Under the pieces are notes generated by a model. It searched no databases. It saw nothing but the letters and a program-made list of their open reading frames with translations, and had not been told where the DNA came from. Source: Betaproteobacteria bacterium (GTDB lineage: Bacteria; Pseudomonadota; Gammaproteobacteria; Burkholderiales; SG8-39). From it: a DNA stretch of 18,219 nt. The stretch covers positions 1-18,219 of the forward strand of contig JAEKLK010000021.1 in NCBI GenBank assembly GCA_019509895.1, read 5' to 3'. Within the stretch, counting starts at the first letter, position 1. The number at the start of each line of letters is the position of its first letter. This document shows positions 1 to 6,160 of this stretch, piece by piece. A program made the position numbers and the translations under genes.

Positions 1-152
1 CCGGTCGCGAACTTAGCGGCTTCCTCGAGGATGGCGTCGACCGTGTCCGGCGACGCTTCTTCGTAGCCCGGGAGCTTCGCGACCTCGGGCAGGCCGGCAA
101 GCTCGTGCAGCACGAACTTTATGTCCTTGAGCGGCGCCTGGTAGGTGCTCAT
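1..152 (-). CDS. Acyl-CoA dehydrogenase, N-terminal fragment (runs off window)
   Basis: Only the first 50 codons are present; the rest lies left of position 1. The translation begins MSTYQAPLKDIKFVLHELAG and continues with a helical, acidic stretch. This resembles the N-terminal extension of the larger bacterial acyl-CoA dehydrogenases that precedes the FAD-binding acyl-CoA dehydrogenase domain. Such enzymes introduce the alpha,beta double bond into acyl-CoA and pass electrons to ETF. The ATG overlaps the etfA stop codon (ATGA), and a strong GGAGGAG lies 8 nt upstream, so the start is well supported. Co-transcription with etfB-etfA fits the role, since ETF is the enzyme's electron acceptor. 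The FAD-binding and catalytic residues lie outside the window, so substrate chain length cannot be judged. Confidence 0.85.
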   Translation of the reverse strand, partial: MSTYQAPLKDIKFVLHELAGLPEVAKLPGYEEASPDTVDAILEEAAKFAT

Positions 153-1087
153 TTTTTAAGCTCCTCCACGACTTGCGGAACCAGCTGGAAAAGATCGCCG
201 ACCAACCCGTAGTCCGCCACCTGGAAGATCGGCGCTTCCTCGTCCTTGTTGATGGCCACGATGACGCGGCTGTCCTTCATGCCGGCGAGGTGCTGGATGG
301 CGCCCGAGATGCCGACCGCGATGTACAGGTCCGGCGCGACGATCTTGCCGGTCTGCCCTACCTGCCAGTCGTTCGGCACGAAACCGGCATCGACCGCGGC
401 GCGCGAGGCACCCATGGCGGCGCCGAGCTTGTCGGCCAGCAGCTCGAGCACCTTGGTGAAGTTGTCGCCGGAGCCCATGCCGCGTCCGCCGGAGACGATG
501 ATCTTGGCCGCGGTCAGCTCAGGGCGCTCGGACTTCGAGACTTCGCGCCCGAGGAACGACGAAAGACCGCTGTCCGGTGGCGCCTGCACCGGCTCGACGG
601 CCGCGCTTCCCCCGGTCGCCGCGACGGCGTCGAAGGCCGTCGTGCGCACCGTGATGACCTTGATCGGGTCCTTCGATTTGACCGTCGCCAGCGCGTTGCC
701 CGCGTAGATCGGCCGCACGAAGGTGTCCGGCGACTCGACGCCTGAGATATCGGAAACCTGCTGCACATCCAGGAGCGCCGCGGCGCGCGGCATCACGTTC
801 TTGCCGTTCGAGGTCGCCGGCGCGAGGATGTGCGAGTAGCCCTTGGCGAGCGCGACGATCAGCGCCGCAACATTTTCAGCGAGCTGCTCGCCAAGCTGCG
901 GCGCGTCGGCGAGCAGTACCTTGGCGACGCCGGCAATCTGCGAAGCGGCCTTGGCGGCATCGCCCGCCTGGTGACCCGCGACCAGCACATGCATGTCGCC
1001 ACCGATCTTCTTCGCCGCGGCCACGGCGTTCAGCGTGGCCTTGCGGATGGTCTTGTTGTCGTGCTCCGCAAGGACGAGGGACGCCAT
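149..1087 (-). CDS. etfA: Electron transfer flavoprotein alpha subunit
   Basis: 312 aa, full length for the family. ETF is a soluble FAD-containing heterodimer that takes electrons from acyl-CoA dehydrogenases and hands them to ETF-quinone oxidoreductase. The N-terminal Rossmann-like domain covers roughly residues 1-190. The C-terminal FAD-binding domain shows SGGRGMGS (199-206), GASRAAVDAGFVP (226-238), QVGQTGK (242-248) and the alpha-subunit signature LYIAVGISGAIQHLAG (254-269) followed by VIVAIN (275-280). The start ATG overlaps the etfB stop by one base (TGATG) and the stop overlaps the next ATG (ATGA), so expression is probably coupled along etfB-etfA-dehydrogenase. There is no strong Shine-Dalgarno of its own. 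Nothing looks damaged. Confidence 0.97.
   Translation of the reverse strand: MASLVLAEHDNKTIRKATLNAVAAAKKIGGDMHVLVAGHQAGDAAKAASQIAGVAKVLLADAPQLGEQLAENVAALIVALAKGYSHILAPATSNGKNVMPRAAALLDVQQVSDISGVESPDTFVRPIYAGNALATVKSKDPIKVITVRTTAFDAVAATGGSAAVEPVQAPPDSGLSSFLGREVSKSERPELTAAKIIVSGGRGMGSGDNFTKVLELLADKLGAAMGASRAAVDAGFVPNDWQVGQTGKIVAPDLYIAVGISGAIQHLAGMKDSRVIVAINKDEEAPIFQVADYGLVGDLFQLVPQVVEELKK
161..167 (-). promoter_or_regulatory. Ribosome binding site of the acyl-CoA dehydrogenase gene
   Basis: GGAGGAG on the minus strand, 8 nt before the ATG at 152-150 and inside the last codons of etfA. It is among the strongest Shine-Dalgarno matches in the window and fixes the start of the partial downstream gene. 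Confidence 0.7.
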
Positions 1088-1836
1088 CAGAGCACTTTCG
1101 CTTCGTTGCGCAGCTTGTCGATGAGCGCTTTTGCGTCGGCCACCTTGCTGCCCGCCTTGCGCTTCGCCGGCTCCACCACCTTGAGCGTGGCAAGGCGTGG
1201 CGCGACATCGACGCCGAGCGCAGCAGGCTTCAGTATCTCGAGCGACTTCTTTTTCGCCTTCATGATGTTGGGCAGCGTGACGTAGCGCGGCTCGTTCAGG
1301 CGCAGGTCGGTGGTGATCACCGCCGGCAGCTTGATGGAGAGCGTTTCCAGGCCGCCATCGACTTCGCGCGTCACCTTGGCGCGTCCCTCGGCGAGTTCCA
1401 TCTTGGAGGCGAACGTGGCCTGCGGCCAGCCGAGGAGCGCGGCGAGCATCTGGCCGGTCTGGTTGGAATCGTCGTCGATCGCCTGCTTGCCCATGATGAC
1501 GAGCTGCGGCGATTCCTTCTGGCAGATGGCCTTGAGCAGCTTTGCCACGGCGAGCGGCTGCAGCTCGTCGGTGCTCTCCACCAGGATGGCGCGATCGGCG
1601 CCGATCGCCAGCGCGGTGCGTAGCGTCTCCTGGCTCTGCGGCACGCCGCAGGAGACTGCCAGGATCTCGCTGGCACCGCCGCCTTCCTTTAGGCGCACGG
1701 CCGCTTCGACTGCGATCTCGTCGAAGGGATTCATCGACATCTTGACGTTCGCGGTCTCGACGCCGGTGTTGTCGGCCTTGACGCGAACCTTGACGTTGAA
1801 GTCGACGACCCGCTTGACGGCAACGAGGACCTTCAT
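1087..1836 (-). CDS. etfB: Electron transfer flavoprotein beta subunit
   Basis: 249 aa, the usual length. It pairs with EtfA; in this family the beta subunit carries AMP and the loop that docks onto partner dehydrogenases. Visible motifs are VIMGKQAIDDDSNQTG (113-128, AMP-binding region), the beta-subunit signature VTREVDGGLETLSIKLPAVI (155-174), and the partner-recognition loop EPRYVTLPNIMKAKKK (182-197), which is very close to the mammalian ETF loop. The frame stays open far upstream, but homology begins at MKVLVAVKRVVDFNV, so the ATG at 1836 is chosen. No Shine-Dalgarno precedes it. Instead a perfect TATAAT lies 8 nt upstream, suggesting a promoter that makes a leaderless or near-leaderless mRNA. 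The stop overlaps the etfA start. Confidence 0.97.
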   Translation of the reverse strand: MKVLVAVKRVVDFNVKVRVKADNTGVETANVKMSMNPFDEIAVEAAVRLKEGGGASEILAVSCGVPQSQETLRTALAIGADRAILVESTDELQPLAVAKLLKAICQKESPQLVIMGKQAIDDDSNQTGQMLAALLGWPQATFASKMELAEGRAKVTREVDGGLETLSIKLPAVITTDLRLNEPRYVTLPNIMKAKKKSLEILKPAALGVDVAPRLATLKVVEPAKRKAGSKVADAKALIDKLRNEAKVL

Positions 1837-1843
1837 GCGGAAA

Positions 1844-1849
1844 ATTATA
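1844..1849 (-). promoter_or_regulatory. Candidate -10 box for etfB
   Basis: A perfect TATAAT on the minus strand within the 25-bp gap between the acyl-CoA synthetase stop and etfB. It ends 8 nt before the etfB ATG, which would place the transcription start at or within a few bases of the start codon. No convincing TTGACA-like -35 is seen at 16-18 bp, so the call rests on the hexamer, its position and the low AT content around it. Confidence 0.4.
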
Positions 1850-1861
1850 GCCGTGCGCTTT

Positions 1862-3922
1862 TCAGGCAGCCGCCTCGACCAGCGCATCGAGCGCGAGCGC
1901 GCCCGTATCAAACACCATGACCGGATTGATGTCGACCGCCGCCACCTTGCCGTCCCAGTCGACCATCGCGTCGCCGAGCCGGCTCGCCATGCGCGCGAAC
2001 GCGCCCAGGTCGCTCGGCGGCTCCCCGCGCAGCGCGCCAAGGAGCGGCGCGATGCGCAGCTCGGCGAGCTTCGCGAGCACCTCGTCCTCGCGGCAGGGCG
2101 CGAGCAGCAGGCGGAAGTCCTTCAGCGCTTCGAGATAGATGCCGCCGTCGCCCACCAGCAAGAGCGGCCCGAACTGCGGGTCGAGTCGCGCGCCGAGCGC
2201 GAGCTCGCGTCCGCCGCGGGCGCGCCGCGCGACGATCACGCCCTCGAAGCGCGCGCCGAGCTGCCGGCATTTCTCGCGCTGGCGGCCGAATTCGGCGAGC
2301 GGGTCGGCGACGCCAAGGGCGACGAGGCCATGGTCGCTCTTGTGCGGCAGGTCGGGCGAGCATGCCTTGAGCACCACCTCCGCGCCGAGCACCGCCAGCG
2401 CCGCCTGTACCGCGCTTTCGTCACGGCACAGGTGGTGCTCGACGACGGGCAGCCCGGCTTGCGAGAGCAGCGCGAGGCTTTGCGCCTCGTCGAGGAAGCG
2501 CCGCCTTTCGGGCGGCCGCATCTGCTTTGCCGGCGGTAGCGCCGGGCGGCGCAACAATGCGCGGTGGCGGGCAAGCTGGGCGAGCGCATCCATCGCCTCG
2601 CCTTCGCGCCCGAAGGTGGCGATGCCGGCCTCGCGGAACGGCTGGCGCACGCTCGCCTGCGGCGCGGCAAGCGCCGCGGCGACGCCGTAGCGGCGCTGAA
2701 AGTCGGCGAGGTCGCGCGCAAAGCGCGGCACGTCGTAGCCGATGTCTGCGACCGGCAGCGCGAGCAGCAGCAGATCGGCCTGCGCGTCGTCGCCGACGAT
2801 GGGCAACACCGCGCCGAGCAATCCGGAATTGCCGAGCAAGGCGCCGGTGACGTCGATCGGATTGGCGAGTGCCGCGAACGGCGGCAGCGCCGCGCGCAGG
2901 CGTTCCTTCGCCGTGTCGGACAGCGGCGCGAGCGGGACACCGTAGCGCTCGGCGTGGTCGGCGGCCATGACACAGCTCGCGCCCGAATTGCTCATGAAGA
3001 CGAGCCGGCTGCCGCGTGGCTGCGCCGCGCCAAGATAGAGCGGCGCGGCGCGCACCAGCTCGTGCGGATCTTCGGCGCGCCAGATCCCGTGCCGCTCGAA
3101 GAAAGCGTCGATCACGCGATCTTCGGTGGCGAGCGCACCGGTGTGCGAGCTCGCCGCCTTTTGGCCGCTTGCCGTGCGGCCGGCCTTGAGCGCGACGATC
3201 GGCACGTGGCGCGAGCGCGCCAGTGCCGCGGCGTCGGCGAGAGCGGCCGGGTCCTTGATTGCCTCCATGTAGAGAAGCAGCAGCCGCACGCCTTCATCCT
3301 CGAGGACGGCCGCCGCGAGATCGGCGACCGTAACGTCCGCTTCGTTGCCGGTGGCATGCACGTGGCGCACGCCAACGCCGTTCTCGTGCAGCAGCGCGTA
3401 GATCGCCTGGGAATTGGCGCCGCTCTGGCTGACGATGGCAACCGGTCCGTCGCACGCCTCGATCTCGTGGAAGATAGTGGAGAAGTTCGCCACCAGGCCG
3501 GTCGCAAAATTGGCGAGCCCTTGGCAATTGGGACCGATCAGCCGCATGCCGCGCGAGCGGGCAACCGACGCCATCCGTGCCTGGGCTTGGGCGCCGCCCT
3601 CGCCGGTTTCAGCAAAACCGGAGGTCATCACCACCGCAACTTTGACGCCGCGCATCGCGCAGGCTTCGACGGCGCGCACCGCCTCATCACCGGCGACTGC
3701 GACGATGGCGAGCTCCGGCGTGCGCGGCGTGTCTTCCAGGCGCGCGAAGGCGCGCAATCCCTGCACCGTCTCGCGCGATGGATTGATTGGATAGACGGCG
3801 CCGCGATAGCCGTAGCGCGCCAGATAGAGAAGCGGCCGGCCGCCGACCTTGTGCGGATTGTCGGAAGCGCCGATCACCGCGACCGAAGCGGGATTGAGCG
3901 CGGCGTCCAGGTTGCCGTGCAT
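1862..3922 (-). CDS. NDP-forming acyl-CoA synthetase (fused alpha-beta type)
   Basis: 686 aa. The family makes acyl-CoA from acid, CoA and ATP with ADP and phosphate as products, through phosphohistidine intermediates; it includes acetyl-CoA synthetase (ADP-forming) and relatives such as pimeloyl-CoA synthetase. Order of domains: CoA-binding Rossmann domain (about 8-135, SVAVIGASDNPHKVGG), succinyl-CoA-ligase-like domain (about 155-295) with the active-site His260 in SSHTGAL, a linker domain (300-450), and a C-terminal ATP-grasp domain (about 470-686) with the second conserved His527 in SPDLPHKSDHG and the terminal VDINPVMV. All key residues are present, so it should be active. It ends 25 bp before etfB and is probably co-transcribed with etfB-etfA and the dehydrogenase, suggesting substrate activation for that pathway. 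The acid substrate cannot be read from sequence. No clear Shine-Dalgarno precedes the ATG. Confidence 0.9.
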   Translation of the reverse strand: MHGNLDAALNPASVAVIGASDNPHKVGGRPLLYLARYGYRGAVYPINPSRETVQGLRAFARLEDTPRTPELAIVAVAGDEAVRAVEACAMRGVKVAVVMTSGFAETGEGGAQAQARMASVARSRGMRLIGPNCQGLANFATGLVANFSTIFHEIEACDGPVAIVSQSGANSQAIYALLHENGVGVRHVHATGNEADVTVADLAAAVLEDEGVRLLLLYMEAIKDPAALADAAALARSRHVPIVALKAGRTASGQKAASSHTGALATEDRVIDAFFERHGIWRAEDPHELVRAAPLYLGAAQPRGSRLVFMSNSGASCVMAADHAERYGVPLAPLSDTAKERLRAALPPFAALANPIDVTGALLGNSGLLGAVLPIVGDDAQADLLLLALPVADIGYDVPRFARDLADFQRRYGVAAALAAPQASVRQPFREAGIATFGREGEAMDALAQLARHRALLRRPALPPAKQMRPPERRRFLDEAQSLALLSQAGLPVVEHHLCRDESAVQAALAVLGAEVVLKACSPDLPHKSDHGLVALGVADPLAEFGRQREKCRQLGARFEGVIVARRARGGRELALGARLDPQFGPLLLVGDGGIYLEALKDFRLLLAPCREDEVLAKLAELRIAPLLGALRGEPPSDLGAFARMASRLGDAMVDWDGKVAAVDINPVMVFDTGALALDALVEAAA

Positions 3923-3929
3923 CGGAGCC

Positions 3930-3937
3930 CATAATAG
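3930..3937. promoter_or_regulatory. Shared divergent -10 region between acyl-CoA synthetase and SDR
   Basis: The plus strand reads CATAATAG and the minus strand CTATTATG, the only AT-rich patch in the 46-bp divergent gap. Read leftward, TATTAT ends 8 nt before the synthetase ATG (3922). Read rightward, CATAAT ends 7 nt before an ATG at 3943. One symmetric element could therefore serve as -10 for both directions, a design known for bacterial bidirectional promoters. No good -35 is visible on either side. Confidence 0.35.
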
Positions 3938-3942
3938 CGGCC

Positions 3943-3969
3943 ATGAGCCATTGCGGATTCAGCGACTGA
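3943..3969 (+). CDS. Possible 8-residue leader peptide before the SDR gene
   Basis: ATG at 3943 opens a short frame encoding MSHCGFSD. Its TGA (3967-3969) overlaps the ATG of the SDR gene (TGATG). It begins 7 nt after a -10-like CATAAT, so a leaderless mRNA would start at or near this ATG, and the SDR, which has only a weak Shine-Dalgarno, could be translated by termination-reinitiation. It is too short to be judged by coding statistics and may be chance. Confidence 0.25.
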   Translation: MSHCGFSD

Positions 3970-4874
3970 TGCTCGCCGGAAAGGTGGTGGTCGTGACCGG
4001 CGCGGGCGGCGGCATCGGCCGCGACTTCGCGCTCGCCATGGCGGCGGCCGGCGCAAAGGTCGTGGTGAACGACATCGGCACCTCGGTGAAAGGGGAAGGC
4101 GAGAGCAGCGCGCCGGCCGAGCGAGTGGTTCAGGAAATCCGCGCCGCCGGCGGGACGGCGATCGCCAGCACCGACAGCGTTGCCGACTGGGCGTCCGCTA
4201 ACCGCATCGTGCAGGCCGCGCTCGATGCTTTCGGGCGCATCGATACGGTGGTGAACAATGCCGGCATCCTGCGCGATCGCTTCTTCTTCAACATGTCGGT
4301 CGAGGAATGGCGCGCGGTGATCGATGTGCATCTCAACGGCTCGTTTTACGTAGCGCGCGCCGCGGCGCCGCACTTCAAGACACAGGAGTCGGGCTGCTAC
4401 GTTCACATGACCTCGACCTCCGGGCTGGTCGGCAACCTCGGGCAGGCCAACTACTCGGCGGCGAAGCTCGGCATCGTCGGGCTCTCCAAATCGATCGCGC
4501 TCGACATGGCGAAGTACCATGTGCGCTCCAACTGCATCGCGCCCTTCGCCTGGAGCCGCATGATCGGCTCGATCCCGGCGGAGACGCCCGATCAGCGCGA
4601 GCGGGTCGAGAAACTCAAAACCATGGAGACGGCGAAGATCGCGCCGCTCGCCGTGTACCTGACTTCGGATGCAGCGCGGGAGGTGAGCGGGCAGATCTTT
4701 GCCGTTCGGGCGAACGAGATCTTCCTCATGTCGCAGAGCCGGCCGCTGCGCTCGGTGCATCGCGACGGCGGATGGACGGCCGAGACGATCGCGACGCAGG
4801 CGATGCCGGCGCTGCGAGCGCATTTCTACGCGCTCGAGCGCTCGCAGGACGTCTTTAGCTGGGACCCAATCTAA
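3969..4874 (+). CDS. Short-chain dehydrogenase, hydroxyacyl-CoA dehydrogenase-like
   Basis: 301 aa, classical SDR fold with a C-terminal extension. Motifs: cofactor loop TGAGGGIG (10-17), Asp35 at the end of strand 2 (VVVNDIG) which favours NAD+ over NADP+, NNAG (96-99), and the catalytic Ser149, Tyr162 and Lys166 (YSAAK). The segment FGRIDTVVNNAGILRDRFF and the LVGNLGQANYSAAK region resemble the (3R)-hydroxyacyl-CoA dehydrogenase domain of multifunctional enzyme type 2, suggesting action on a hydroxyacyl-CoA; this is by resemblance only. The frame is open upstream, but the fold begins at MLAGKVVVVTG, so the ATG at 3969 is chosen; an in-frame TTG at 3951 is an alternative. It is divergent from the acyl-CoA synthetase, and its stop codon overlaps that of the convergent kinase gene by a few bases. 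Confidence 0.88.
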   Translation: MLAGKVVVVTGAGGGIGRDFALAMAAAGAKVVVNDIGTSVKGEGESSAPAERVVQEIRAAGGTAIASTDSVADWASANRIVQAALDAFGRIDTVVNNAGILRDRFFFNMSVEEWRAVIDVHLNGSFYVARAAAPHFKTQESGCYVHMTSTSGLVGNLGQANYSAAKLGIVGLSKSIALDMAKYHVRSNCIAPFAWSRMIGSIPAETPDQRERVEKLKTMETAKIAPLAVYLTSDAAREVSGQIFAVRANEIFLMSQSRPLRSVHRDGGWTAETIATQAMPALRAHFYALERSQDVFSWDPI

Positions 4875-6160
4875 GCGGCCTGGGCGAGCCGCTGGTTTGA
4901 ATCGACCAGCCGCTCGATCAGCACCCGCATGCACGCCTTGTTGAACGCCGCCTGGCAGCCATCGGTGGCGACGCGCATGGCGTCGGCCTTCACTTCCATG
5001 ACGGTGATTGGGCCGCGCGCGGTGATGGTGGTCGTGCGACGCTGCGAGCGCTCGGCGAAATAAAGGAGCTCGCCAAAGCAGCGGCCGGACTTCACCGTCG
5101 CGAGCAGCTTGCCGAAGAGCGAGACATCCACTTCACCGTCGACCAGGAAGTAGAAGTTGTCGCCGCTCTCACCTTCGCGAATCAGCACCGTCTGCGAAGC
5201 GATCGTCTTCCAGGTGCCGATGCGGATCAGCTCCCAGAGCGCGACGTCGTTGAAGTCGGCGAAGAACGCAAAGTCGCGCAGCTTGGTGAACTTCTCCGAG
5301 TCCGAGACGCTCGCGCCCGCCATGCGCAGGCTGCCGAACGCCTGGCTCAGGTCCTTGCCGAAGTCGAGCCACGACGGGTAGCGCGCGGCGGGGTCCTTTT
5401 CCATCGCCTTCATGACGATGGCGTCGAGCAGCCCGGGCAGCTCGGGACGCAGCTTCGCCGGACGCGGCGCTTCGGTGTTGAGGATGGCGTAAGTCAGCGC
5501 AGGCTGCGTGTTCGCGGTGAAAGGCAGCCGGCCGGTGAGCAGCCGGTACATGGTGACGCCGAGCGAATAGATGTCGGTCTGCTGCGTGAGCGCCTCCATG
5601 CGCACCTGCTCCGGCGACATGTAGGCCGGCGAGCCGACGCCCGCGATCTGCGTCGTCTCCTGCAGCCGCTGCTGGAACGAGGCGCCGAAGTCGCTCACCT
5701 TGGTTTCGCCCGACTGCGAGAGCAGGATGTTGCCCGGCTTGATGTCGCGATGGATCACGCCGTGGCGCCACGCGTATTCGAGCGCACGGATGCACTTGAA
5801 GATGATCTCGACCACCTTGGCGACCGGCAGCAGCTTTGACACGTCGCCGTGCGCCTCGAGCGTGCTGCCGGGCACGTATTCCATGACGATGTAGCTGCGG
5901 TCGGGCTCGACCACAGCGTCGAAGATATCGACGATATGCGGGTGGTTGAGCTTGCCGGCGAGCGAGGCCTCGGCGACGAACGCCTTGTGCTTCATGCGCT
6001 CCTGCTGCGCTTCGGCGTGCGTGTCGAAGGCGAATACCTTGATGGCCACGTCGCGCTCCGCGAAAGGGTCGCGGCCGAGGTAGACCTTGCTGGTGGCGCC
6101 CGCGCCGATCTCGCGCAGCACCGGGTACTTGCCGATGTGCTCCTGCCTGCCTGACTTCAT
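4871..6160 (-). CDS. Ser/Thr protein kinase with C-terminal cyclic-nucleotide-binding domain
   Basis: 429 aa, no transmembrane segment seen, so probably cytoplasmic. The kinase domain (about 11-272) has the glycine loop GAGATSKV (19-26), Lys41 in VAIKV, Glu64 of helix C, HRDIKPGN (137-144), DFG (157-159) and SPEQ (182-185) as the APE equivalent; all catalytic residues are kept. A second domain (about 295-410) is CAP/PKA-regulatory-like: LIREGESGDNFYFLVDGEVDV, then FGELLYF with Glu364 and a following Arg375 in RRTTT, matching the phosphate-binding cassette, so cAMP or cGMP binding is plausible. It is the last gene of the pil-chp operon: its ATG overlaps the stop of the pilL C-terminal half (ATGA), with no separate Shine-Dalgarno, so it should be made with that protein. 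Role as a cyclic-nucleotide-gated output kinase is inferred. Confidence 0.92.
   Translation of the reverse strand: MKSGRQEHIGKYPVLREIGAGATSKVYLGRDPFAERDVAIKVFAFDTHAEAQQERMKHKAFVAEASLAGKLNHPHIVDIFDAVVEPDRSYIVMEYVPGSTLEAHGDVSKLLPVAKVVEIIFKCIRALEYAWRHGVIHRDIKPGNILLSQSGETKVSDFGASFQQRLQETTQIAGVGSPAYMSPEQVRMEALTQQTDIYSLGVTMYRLLTGRLPFTANTQPALTYAILNTEAPRPAKLRPELPGLLDAIVMKAMEKDPAARYPSWLDFGKDLSQAFGSLRMAGASVSDSEKFTKLRDFAFFADFNDVALWELIRIGTWKTIASQTVLIREGESGDNFYFLVDGEVDVSLFGKLLATVKSGRCFGELLYFAERSQRRTTTITARGPITVMEVKADAMRVATDGCQAAFNKACMRVLIERLVDSNQRLAQAA

Noticed and set aside
1837..2040. N-terminal extension of EtfB to an upstream start.
   Set aside because: The extra 68 residues are Arg/Trp/Ser-rich, overlap the acyl-CoA synthetase gene and match nothing in the EtfB family, which begins at MKVLVAVKR.
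2564..3934. Long plus-strand frame opposite the acyl-CoA synthetase.
   Set aside because: Low-complexity Arg/His-rich translation with no domain, fully antisense to a protein with both catalytic histidines and complete domain structure.
4874..4893. Inverted repeat AGCGGC-8 nt-GCCGCT at the SDR/kinase junction, a possible terminator.
   Set aside because: The stem is only 6 bp, there is no T-run on either strand, and it lies within the last kinase codons. Such short GC repeats are expected by chance here.
3687..4934. Minus-strand frame of 415 codons opposite the SDR.
   Set aside because: It shadows the SDR, whose glycine motif and Ser-Tyr-Lys residues are intact, and shows no domain of its own.
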